Shown here: one piece after another, positions 20,873 to 29,602 of the stretch
Layout of the letters: each line of letters opens with the position of its first letter
How positions within the stretch are numbered: the stretch's first letter is position 1
NCBI GenBank assembly: GCA_033557685.1
Contig: JAWQRN010000437.1
Span: forward strand, 1-29,602
Direction of reading: 5' to 3'
DNA length: 29,602 nt
Origin: Sperchopsis tessellata
Lineage: Eukaryota > Arthropoda > Insecta > Coleoptera > Hydrophilidae
The notes under the pieces: generated by a model
The model's input: the letters and a program-made list of their open reading frames with translations, nothing else
The model's database searches: none
What the model was told of the DNA's origin: nothing
Translations under genes and position numbers: made by a program

Positions 20873-21239
20873 ATCATTTTTAAATTCCTAAAAATATACA
20901 TGCATATACATATCGTTACGACTGTATAAAGAGCTGAACATCAGAAGTATTCTTATCTTTTGTGGATAAAATTTGTTTGAAGTTTCGGATAATTCAGTAT
21001 TTACTAATGTAGTCAGTCGCATTAGCACGATCGAAGATAAGGAGTATTGTTTGCTTAGAAGTGAAGTTCAATAAATAGAGGTGTTCCACAATGCTCCATT
21101 TTGGAACAACTACTGTATTATTACCAATAAAGATTGTAGTTTTATATAATACTGAAAGGTGGTCTTCCGCTACTACAACAAAACAATTTACGAAACATTT
21201 GTTCACCATCGTGAAGTAAAGTGCTCTGCTGATCGGCCG

Positions 21240-21900
21240 TAGTGAAATACAGTAGACACCTGGACCTTGTAGAAGAGTTCTGCGAGTCCTGGAAGTTAAA
21301 GATAAACGTTGACAAAACTCAATACATCACGTTTTCAAAGAGATGGCGCATTGAGAACTACCAGCCACCGATATTCAGGGATAATCAACTTATAGAAAGG
21401 AACTTCGTCAAGTATCTAGGAGTTACACTTGATAGCAACTTCAAGGAATAGGTGGAGAAAAGGGGACCGTCAGCGATAAGAACGAGGATTCTATATGCAG
21501 TCATCAATAGAAGATAGAGGACGAGCCAGAAGAACAAAATGTGGATCAACAAGACCTACATCAGACCAACCCTGACTTATGGATGTAAAGTATGGAGCTG
21601 TGTCGTTGATACCAAGATTAAGAGGGTCGAGACGACCTAACCCAAGTTCCTGAGGATATTCACTAACGCGCCATAGTTTGCGAATAGCAAAGACGTCAAA
21701 AGGACAACTGCCATAGGGACCATCGCGGGCTTCATCCAAGGACAAGGGGAGAGTTTCTACCACCTGAAAATGAGATAGGAGCCATTCACCAGAGGGATAG
21801 CAGCATACACCAGAGAGAACGCGCCTTTCCGAATTCCGATTTATCTAGGACCACCCAGAAGAATGTGCCCAGCCGCCAAGCAGAGACAACCCCTGTAAAG
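21240..21900 (+). mobile_element. Jockey-like LINE, 3' end of ORF2
   Basis: The fragment begins just after where the catalytic YADD box would be, with YSRHLDLVEEFCESWKLKIN followed by VDKTQYITFSKRW. Next comes NFVKYLGVTLDSNF, then after a stop at about 21450 segments that include YIRPTLTYGCKVWS, KFLRIFTNAP and GIAAYTRENAPFRI in changing frames. The order matches the post-catalytic RT and thumb of Jockey elements. The upstream RT and endonuclease are absent, consistent with 5' truncation on insertion. This region is noticeably less AT-rich than its flanks. A clear poly(A) tail is not visible; the end near 21900-21980 is a guess. Confidence 0.8.
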
Positions 21901-21909
21901 ACATTGGTT

Positions 21910-22732
21910 AAATAAAATATCAGTAGATTGTTTAGGTTGTTTTGTACATATTTTTTACCTTGTAATTAATAGATTGATCATTGTATCATCTTAGGTACTA
22001 TATTAGAATATTAGAAAGTAGGAAACACATGAATTGTATATACTTAAGTTATTAACATTAAATATTTTCAAATCAATCAACAGAGTTCTTGCCGTATCAG
22101 ACACTTGCAAATATGGGGGGGGGGCAAATGTGGATGTGCAACGAGCCTGTTGTAATGCACCATGTCCTATCGGCATGGTGTTGCCGAGGGTTATGTGTTG
22201 ACAGGCTGTTTCTTGGGGGATTGCTTATTTTTATTTAAATAGTTTTCACTCAAGAAAAACGACAATCCATACCAAATCCTTCGCGAAGGAAAACAGTTCG
22301 GACCACTTTTCTGTTTCAAAATACAATATTGCGACGAAAGTATGTAAACTTGTTTTTTGACCCGGGGACAAGTATGTAAAGTAGGAAGTGTAACAGTTAT
22401 AACATGCTTACATATCTACTATTTACTTCTATTATGATTACTTATTATATAAAATTTGTGTTCTTGTATTACTTTAAGTACTATACGTAACTATAGAAAG
22501 AATAGAGGACGGGTGTTTACACTGGAGATAGTTCGAAGCTTTGTGTGGGGTGCACACCAAAACGTGTGCTCCCAGTGACAACCATGATTACAAAACATGT
22601 GCCTAAAAGTATGCACTTATTAGATTTATTTTAGTTTTATGGTAAATTATATTGTTATTGTTTTATCAATTATATGCACCAACTGCATTGTATTGTAATT
22701 GGATTGTTTCCTATTCTGTTAATATCTTCAGG
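21910..22732. other. Intergenic with a G-run, no gene seen
   Basis: A 10-base G-run lies at 22115-22124 inside a GC-richer patch (22085-22220), which may be the remains of a repeat. No coding frame is convincing. Confidence 0.45.
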
Positions 22733-23065
22733 TTTTCTGGGAGATTACCGTGTGTTGGCTTTTCTTTTTGCCGACGTTTCGTCCACCGTTGCAGGGGACA
22801 TTATCAAGACATGTAGCTAATTGCAAACTGCAATGTAGCTCTGAACAATGCTAAGTGTGGGTGCCGACTAGCTCTTAAAAGTGCTAAGTATAGACTGACA
22901 TGTAGATTTCAGAAGTGCTAGCCATAAAATAATACTCTGACCATGATTATTACTTCTGAGAGCTACATGTCAGTTCATATTTAATACTTTTAAGAGCTGA
23001 TCGGCCTCCACACCGAGCACTTTTCAAGGCTACATGGCAGTCTACAATCTCCCGGAAAACCTAAA
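22733..23065. repeat. Foldback element (long imperfect inverted repeat)
   Basis: GGTTTTCTGGGAGATT at the left end is mirrored by AATCTCCCGGAAAACC at the right end. Inside, about 22830-22925 and 22945-23045 are imperfect reverse complements sharing TGACATGTAG, AGCTCTTAAAAGT and ACTGCMATGTAGC. The left arm has an extra block (about 22750-22825) not matched on the right, which carries a CGAAACGT motif on the minus strand. No coding capacity. It fits a MITE/foldback transposon or an inverted pair of terminal repeats. Confidence 0.75.
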
Positions 23066-24685
23066 GATATTTACTGTGGCCGTGGAAGTCTACGTACTGA
23101 TATTTTATTAATATTGTATTATGACCTGACTGAATCACTACCAACAACCAATGTATTTCTGAATGATTTATAAAAAGCTAAAATGTTTACAATCGCACAT
23201 ATAAAAAAAGATAACATTGTAAGCTCACTGATTAAAAGATACTAAAAGAGTTTTAATATGTAAAATTGTAATTCCTTTGCCCCTTTTCCTGTAAAATGCA
23301 GGCATTTATGTTAGCAACAAGAGTATGTCATGACAAACAGCCAGACAAGTCATTTGAAAGATTATTTTCATTCAGTAAGCTCAAACATAGAGACAAAAAA
23401 TTAAACTCAAAACCACAGCCTTAATGGATAATAGAATGGTTTATTTTAAAATGTTACCTTGTCCAATTTTTGTTCAGCAAAAATGTTCTGCAGTAGAATT
23501 ATTCGGTCTCTACTAAGTGAATCAGTTTTGTACATTAAAACAATACACATCTGACCATTTACTAAGCTCTCAGCGAAAACACAACGATAAGATGTAATTC
23601 AAAAAACTCTTTCCTTGCGAATCTCAACAATATGTACCAGAAAGAACATATTGGTCTGTATCGTTTTTATTTTAGGCATATTAAAAAAATGTAAGCATAA
23701 ATACAATTAGAAAAACGTCCCCTCAAAGCCAATCTCGTGCCAGTTGCCCCATGTTGCCTCAGAGAGCTTTAAATTTTGTTTTACACATTTTTGCTTACAA
23801 AGTTTTGTAATTAATTTAATTTAGATTATGTTTTATTATACCCATTATTATTTCACTTTTTTATTATTATAAATGACTTAATGAAATTGTGTGTATAAAT
23901 TAATAGATTAATAAAATTTAAATACGACTATGACTACGACATATATACACAGCATTAAGATTCTCAAATGGGTCTTCTATTCAAACTTTGTATTCAGTAA
24001 AATATGTAGGATTGAATCCCAGGCAAAATATTTGGAACAAAATGAAATATAAAAAAATAAATCTAAGATCATCTACAAGTACATACATTGTTAATGCATT
24101 ATAAAATAAGATTTTAACATAGTACATTCTACTTGAAAATCGTTTAAATAAGCAGTATCTGCATTATATTTTGGAAAACTTTGGGTATTTTTGGCAGTAC
24201 CTGAAGCAATTTATTATGTGAATATATACAATTATGCAGGTTACTGGCAATTCGACGTACTCCTTTTAAGACGCGATAGTAAAGCTGATATGCAAAAAAA
24301 TTAAACCTAAAGTGCTTATGCAAAAGTGAATCATTTTCGAGATTTTAAAGTTTTTTTTTTAAACATTCCTGATTTGCAAGTTCAAAATTTAATAAATCTA
24401 ATTTAATATTTAATTATAATACGTGACTGACACCTCGAAAATATCCAAAAAAAATCGGACATTTTGAAGAGCAGGGTATAATTTAGTTTTACTTTTTTTA
24501 AAAAAGTTCTGAGCCAAAAACGACGACTTTTATCTAAAATATCATTATTATATTATGCGTACAAATTATGTGAATAACTTCATCGCTATCCAATGAGGTA
24601 CAAATGTTAAACAAAATCCTCCCACTTCCCTGAAAAATATTTATAATAAGAGCGCAGATAGAGCGATTCTGTGTGAACTCTGGAA
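23066..24685. other. AT-rich intergenic stretch
   Basis: I see no gene and no recognisable transposon. Open frames are short and of AT-rich composition. Confidence 0.55.
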
Positions 24686-24699
24686 AGTATTCAGATAGT

Positions 24700-24963
24700 T
24701 AGAAAAAACTTATACTCAAATGTATTTAATTCCTTTTTCAAAAGAATTTGATCAAAATGTGCACCTCTGTGCTGAATACAAGCTCGAAGTCTTTTTCTTA
24801 TTAGAGTTCTGGTCACCTTGTAGTGAGGATTCTCCTTATGAACTGTGCCGCAATTGTGATTATCTGCCTGAGTTCTTCTGCCGAATTGACAGGTGTCGAG
24901 CACACCAATTCTTCCATGTGGCCCCAAAGATAAAAGTATCCTTATCATTACACACCTGAGCAT
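24700..24963 (-). pseudogene. Transposase C-terminal fragment (inverted copy)
   Basis: Read on minus, this copy has STPVNSAEELRQIITIAAQF in one frame. In another it ends with LIRKRLRACIQHRGAHFDQI, a close match to the R-x-C-x-x-x-x-G-x-H-F-E-x-L ending of insect IS630/Tc1/mariner-type transposases. It therefore retains the true C-terminus that has decayed in the plus-strand copy (25440-25600). Stops and frame changes make it non-coding. Confidence 0.7.
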
Positions 24964-25011
24964 GCTCGGCCGGAAGGCGATCCTCTAAATAGGCTAGTTT
25001 ACTGCTGGTCC

Positions 25012-25600
25012 ATGTTGAACGCAGACGCTAATGATCCCAACTTTTTGAGAAAATTTTTATGGAGAGACGAAGCGAAATTCGACAAACTGTCTCCATTTCT
25101 GGACACCGAAGGAGCAAGTCACACAGGAATGATTAAATGTTCCCAAACATTTTCTGTAAATGTGTGGATGGGAATCACAGATGTAATTGGGTCAATCTTT
25201 CTGCCGCGATATTTAATCGGGGAACTGGCAGAGGTTTTCTTGGAAAAAGTTCCGATGGACACAAGGCAAAAAGTGATTTACCAGCACGATGGTTGCCCGG
25301 CACACTTTCGTATTACCTTGTGGGTGTAGCGGTCGGCAGAGGAAGTCCAATCCCTTGGCCCGCAAGATGTCCAGGTTAAACACCCCTGGACTTTATCATT
25401 GGTTCCACACGAAAGAATTGGTTTATTCGACTCCTGTCAACTCGGCAGAAGAACTCAGACAGAGAATCACGATTGTATCACAGTTCATAATGAGAACCCT
25501 AACTACAACGGTGACAAAACCGAAATAAGAAAAATACTTTGTGCTTGTATTTAGCCCAGAGATTCAGATTTTGAACAAGACCTTTGAAAAAGAAATTAAA
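25012..25600 (+). pseudogene. Transposase catalytic domain, IS630/Tc1/mariner type, broken
   Basis: From 25012 the frame reads NDPNFLRKFLWRDEAKF, with the first catalytic Asp at about 25066. It continues with FSVNVWMGITDVIGSIFLP and YQHDGCPAHF (second Asp), then ends at a stop at 25327-25329. A second frame carries GRGSPIPWPARCPG, where the family has SPDL and the Asp has become Gly, and a third carries STPVNSAEELRQRI. The D...HDGCPAHF...PARSPD arrangement is typical of the DDE domain of insect mariner-related transposases. The N-terminal DNA-binding half is missing. Loss of the N-terminus, the frame changes and the altered third motif show it is inactive. Confidence 0.8.
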
Positions 25601-25649
25601 CACATTTGAGCATATTTTTTTTTATCTATCTGTACCTTTTCGTAAATAA

Positions 25650-27763
25650 ATTAAAGTCTACCTGCTCTCTTGTTATCAATGTTTTTCAGGGGAAATGGGG
25701 GAATTTTGTTAAAAATTTGTACCTTGCTGGATTACTACTAAGTTATTTACGTAATTTGTATGCGTAATGCAGAAATGTTTTTTTGAGATGAATTGTCTTT
25801 TTTGGCTTGGAACTTCATTAAAAAAATAAAAATTTAATAATTTTGATCTGCTGCTTTGAAATATTCGATGTTTTTGTATATTTTACTAAAGTATTGTCAA
25901 GATGTCAACCACGTATTCAAATTAAAATTAGTAGAATTCGAAAGCTAGTGTTTTTTTTTATTAAATTTGTAACTTGTAAATAGAGGATTTTCCAAAAAAA
26001 AACCTATATCTCGAAAACGGTTCACTTTTGCATAAGACACTCTTAGAGTTAAATTTTTTGCATATTAACTATACGATCAAGCCTTAAAATGGATACGTCA
26101 AATCACCAGTAACCTGTATATGATAAACACCATATAATAATAAAATTCCATATTCACTTTTTCGAAGGTTCAATTTTTTTTTTAATTCACAAGAAAAGAA
26201 TATGAAAAGCAAAATAATCATCCCCTTTGAACATGAATTTAAATGGAACATCCAGTAAATATGAGGAGCTTATTAAGAAAAGTTGTTATGATAAAGAAAA
26301 AATACAGTCAGACTCTGAATCAGAATCTGTTTAGAGGAAAATAAAAGAATAGAGGATATATTTAGAAATTGGGTTATTCTAGACCAGTGCTTCTCAATCA
26401 ATGTTCCACAGAACACCAGAGTTCCGCAAATGACTTCCAGGAATTCCCCAAACATGTACAATAGCATTTAGTTGTATTTTTTTGATAGTTTTTAAAATCG
26501 AATATAAAGTACAATTTCACTAGTTTGAGGACCCGGAAGGACAAGCCTCCAATGGTATACTGCAGGTGTTATACCATACTGAGCAAGATAGTAAATACTG
26601 CAATGCCACCAATGACATTTTTTCAACTACCACAAGAAACTGGCTGGTAAAAATTTTGAAAAACTGAAAAAATCATTTCACAGAAAAAATTATACGAGTT
26701 TTCGGTTCTAGTTTTCTAAGTTAGGCGTATTAGCAAGAAAAAACATACATCCTTATTTTCCATTGTTAACAATTAACAGAATTTGGAATGATTTAGAAAT
26801 CCTTTGATGAAGAACTGTGTTTTCGATTTTCAACCAAAATATCCCAAATAAATGAAATAAGCAAAAACAAACGAGCTCAGTTTTTAAAAATTTTGATTTT
26901 TAACTTGAATTTATTCTGTAAAAAAAACATCAACATTTTTGTGTTTAATACACAATTTTTAAGGTGAACTACAATTCGCTTTAAAACTCTTGGCAAATGA
27001 TAAACAATAGAACACTTAAATTTTGAGATTCTGTACTCGAAAAACTATAATATGCGAACAATAAGAGTTCGGAATAAATTAAATTGATTTTAAGGATTGA
27101 TGGCGAAAATTTGACACAACTTAATAAGGTTAGGAAATCTAAATGACAAAATAGCATGTTAGTAACTCTGTTAACATGGGATCTAAAATTCGATAATTGA
27201 TTATAGAAATAACTAGCAGGTAATACATTCGAAAATAAGACTAGCTTGGAATTCTTTTGGATAATCTGTAAAACTGTACTGATTACAAGCAGAGTGCACT
27301 ACCCAGACCAGACCAATTGAGGGTACAGACGACTACAGCTAAGATGGAGTGACCTACTGAAAATTGATGGGTACAAACTAGAGATAGGAAATAAGATTAG
27401 GAAAGTTTATATAAAGCATATAAAATATATGAAAAAAACATTCCTAAACAAAGTAACTATCTCCAAAATTTTGCTCCCCCGAATTTTTACCATTTGGAAC
27501 ACTCTTCACTTGATGAATTTGTACTATAACTTGTCTATAAGCTCCTCCATTTTATATTAAGAATATACATAGATACAAAATTATAATACAAATAATAAAT
27601 AATATCTACAAAGTTAATAAACAATAAAAGTAATACACAAAGAAAAAAATTGGCAATATGTCTAGCATAAACGGGGGATTTGAACAAGATATCTTTGTTC
27701 TTGTTACTTATAAAGTCTGGTTCTTCTTCCTTTACATTATCTTTAATAAAGCAAACTGCACAG
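25650..27763. other. Intergenic, includes a possible hAT terminus
   Basis: No gene is supportable. CAGTGCTTCTCAATC at about 26385-26399 resembles the terminal repeat of hAT elements, followed by GTTCCACAG-type sequence, but I found no partner end. A 33-codon frame ending in SDSESESV (about 26232-26333) is too short to assign. The right part (27470-27763) is probably the 3' UTR of the minus-strand gene. Confidence 0.45.
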
Positions 27764-28053
27764 CTAGTACCAACCATAAAAGGGTTGGTGACCAAACGTC
27801 TTCGGAGAGTTATGGGCACTGTACCCATGGATTCCAGCATTGTGGTGAAGTCCATTCTGAGGGAAGCTCGTCAGTCCTTGGCTATGAATGCTTAGAGATT
27901 GAGGAAGTTGTCCTAAAGATGTGGGCAATGACTGATTCACCGCGGATGGACTGGCATTCCTACCAGGTGATATGCCCCATTGGTTGGGCAGGTGTTGAAT
28001 ATTGTTGTTTGAAACTTCATTGGTGCATGGAGACTCGTTACCGTTACTATTTC
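27764..28053 (-). CDS. Terminal coding exon of the right-edge gene, Ser/Pro/Asn/His-rich
   Basis: On the minus strand a good acceptor (a T-rich tract then CTATTCAG, AG at 28055-28054) opens an exon starting at 28053. Its first two bases finish a codon begun in an upstream exon outside the window. About 95 codons follow to the stop TAG at 27766-27764. The peptide has NSNGNESPCTNEVSNNNIQH, then WGISPGRNASPSAVNQSLP, LPQSLSIHSQGLTSFPQNGL, a His/Asn/Gly segment, and the terminus KTFGHQPFYGWY. The composition and an aromatic C-terminal motif suit the disordered tail of a homeodomain- or other DNA-binding developmental regulator, but no such domain is visible here and I cannot name the gene. Codon texture and GC content clearly exceed the surroundings. 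It faces the left-edge gene across the transposon-rich interval. Confidence 0.75.
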
Positions 28054-28214
28054 CTGAATAGAAAAGCAAAAGTGATTAGTTTTTGTTAGTGGCGATCTAG
28101 TTTATAGTTTCAAGACTTCGTGCTGTTTTAAACATCTATTTACCATATATTTGACATAATATTTAAACTCTAATATGCATACATACAAATAAAACAAGAA
28201 TATAAGGCGTATGA
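28054..28214 (-). other. Start of the upstream intron of the right-edge gene
   Basis: Non-coding AT-rich sequence beyond the acceptor, before LINE sequence begins near 28215. The donor and earlier exons must lie beyond the window, or the LINE inserted in this intron. Confidence 0.5.
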
Positions 28215-29602
28215 ACAATAGGGAACATACAAGTGTACGAAGAAGAAAAAGAGAAGTTTTACGGAGAACTTAAAATAGTACTAAAGATAACCAAAGGTGT
28301 GGAAATCCAAGAAGATAACCACATAAGAAATATTGTATGAAGATATGGCATAGGAACAAGAAAATAAATATTTCTGCACAGGAAACGGGTTAACGATATC
28401 AACAACATAGTCGCCGACTATATACGTGGCAATCACCGGGAGACCGATGTCGAAATTAGTGGCTGCTTTATATTGATGATGAGACAAAATTTCATGAAAG
28501 ATTCGCCTTCTCAAGAGAACGAAAGGGTGGAAAACTTATGCCAAAATGATCATCATTGAAGCACTCAAAGAAACTCCCGAAAAACAAACTACAGAGAAAC
28601 GTCAACATTGGATACTAGATTCTACATTACAAATAGTTAAAGGGAAGTGAGGATAAATGGTATAAATACTGTAGAAGAAAAGAATAAATACGCCCAACTT
28701 AGTAAAGTTATACAACAATGCTGTAGAAAAGAGAAGAAAGAACAACTCAAAAGAATGTGCACAGAAGCTCAAAGAAACGCTGAGCATAACAACACAAGTG
28801 ATTTATACAAAGTAATGAATGTAATTAACAAGCGGTAGAAACCACGCTCATGGACAATTGAAAACAACATTAAACGCTAGAAGTATGGAGACTCTACAGC
28901 GAAACGCTATTCGAGGAAGATGGAAGAACTCACTCACAACAATGAACAACAAGATTTACAGAAAGAACCAACAGTACTAAAGGAAGAATTAAGAGATGCC
29001 ATCAAAAAACTCAAAACCTTAACAACCCCAGGACCAGATAATATCACTGCAGAAATCATAATAGCAATGGGCGAACATGGCGTAAATATAATGCATGAAT
29101 TATGCCAAATAACATGGACAACAGGACAATGGCCTAAGGACTGGATAAATTCGGTCTTCGTCCCATTACATACAAAAGGACGGAAAGATAAATGCCGGAA
29201 TTATCGTTTGATAGCGTTAATGTCACATTCCAGTAAGATCCCCATCAAAACAATCAATGAAAGACTAAAATATCATGGCAAATACCACCACAGCAAGCTG
29301 GGTTTGTAAAAGGACGAGGCACTCGTGAGCAGATTTCTAACTTAAAACAGATCATCGAGATATCGCGGGAAATAAATAAATCAATATACATGTGCTTTGT
29401 TGACTATCAGAAAGCCTTCGACAGTATCAGTAACATTTAGGACCATTTTGTGTGAGATGGGAGTTCCCCACCATCTCAACTCATTGATTCAGCATCTGTA
29501 CAATCATAGCAGGGCAGAGGTGCAAATAGACAAATACTAATCCAATCATTGTAACATCAAAATCGGAGCCCGACAAGTGTTGCGAATTATTTTTAATATA
29601 TA
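28215..29602 (+). mobile_element. APE/RT LINE, runs off the right edge
   Basis: The endonuclease part (about 28215-28520) reads YEEEKEKFYGELKIVLK, then R-Y-G-I-G-T-R, with many breaks. A linker rich in Lys/Glu (28647-28838) precedes the RT. From 28950 the RT reads LKEELRDAIKKLKTLTTPGP, then GQWPKDWINSVFVPLH, then CRNYRLIALMSHSSKIPIKT. After a frame change near 29290 it reads AGFVKGRGTREQISNL and CFVDYQKAFDS (first catalytic Asp near 29403), then CEMGVPHHLNSLIQHLYNH. The YADD box and 3' end lie outside the window. The motif set resembles APE-type LINEs of the RTE/R4-like kind seen in insects. Stops and frame changes indicate an old copy. It lies antisense to, and upstream of, the terminal exon of the right-edge gene. 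Confidence 0.85.

Larger units (their letters stand above)
24692..25632. mobile_element. IS630/Tc1/mariner-type element with duplicated inverted 3' ends
   Basis: The outer ends match in inverted orientation from CAGATAG (24692-24698 on plus, 25632-25626 on minus), then through TACTCAAATGTATTTAATT-like sequence and onward. The arms are about 270 bp (24692-24963 and about 25365-25632). Both arms encode the same C-terminal part of a transposase, STPVNSAEELRQ, one reading left on minus and one reading right on plus. The catalytic core occurs once, on plus, between them. The arms are therefore coding 3' ends and not short TIRs. The target duplication is unclear: TA at 25633-25634 on the right but TT on the left. 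Confidence 0.75.

Noticed and set aside
27658..28089. Plus-strand open frame of 143 codons
   Set aside because: It overlaps the minus-strand terminal exon, which has a proper splice acceptor and transcription-factor-like composition; the plus frame is its shadow.

Overview
This is AT-rich arthropod, most probably insect, nuclear DNA. The host genes are split by GT-AG introns, and the non-coding space holds decayed transposons typical of insects: mariner, APE-type LINEs of several clades, and Penelope-like GIY-YIG fragments. Nothing looks bacterial, viral or organellar. I cannot resolve the order or species.

Only two host genes are clear, and both are only 3' ends. At the left edge, the last two coding exons of a plus-strand gene (1768-2025 and 2152-2373) encode a Gln/Met/Ala/Ser-rich tail with repeated A-L-R-L segments, followed by a long AT-rich probable 3' UTR. 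At the right edge, the terminal coding exon of a minus-strand gene (28053-27764) encodes a Ser/Pro/Asn/His-rich tail ending in F-Y-G-W-Y. The two genes converge. Both tails look like the disordered C-termini of developmental regulators, but I could not name either gene.

The roughly 25 kb between them is a transposon graveyard. In order: Jockey/CR1-type LINE (9450-10400, +); RTE-like RT remnant (10441-10632, -); a nearly full-length but dead mariner with both TIRs and its TA duplication (10903-12150, transposase on -); a faint piggyBac-like remnant (about 12660-12910, -); a Penelope-like GIY-YIG fragment (13240-13725, -); an APE/RT LINE (14536-15830, +); a large inverted repeat leading into a second GIY-YIG fragment (16626-17618); a CR1-like LINE 3' part (17605-19195, +); a Jockey-like LINE 3' part (21240-21900, +); a foldback repeat (22733-23065); an IS630/Tc1/mariner-type element whose 3' end is present twice in inverted orientation (24692-25632); and a LINE running off the right edge (28215-29602, +), upstream of the known exon of the minus-strand gene.

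No transposon protein is intact. The most unusual pattern is a short recurring motif, a TGAAR/TGATA element 15-30 nt upstream of CGAAACGT, seen five times in otherwise different settings. It resembles the catalytic-core order of hammerhead ribozymes known from Penelope-like elements. One copy sits inside a 14-bp perfect inverted repeat in the presumed 3' UTR of the left gene, and one inside the 22.7-23.1 kb foldback.
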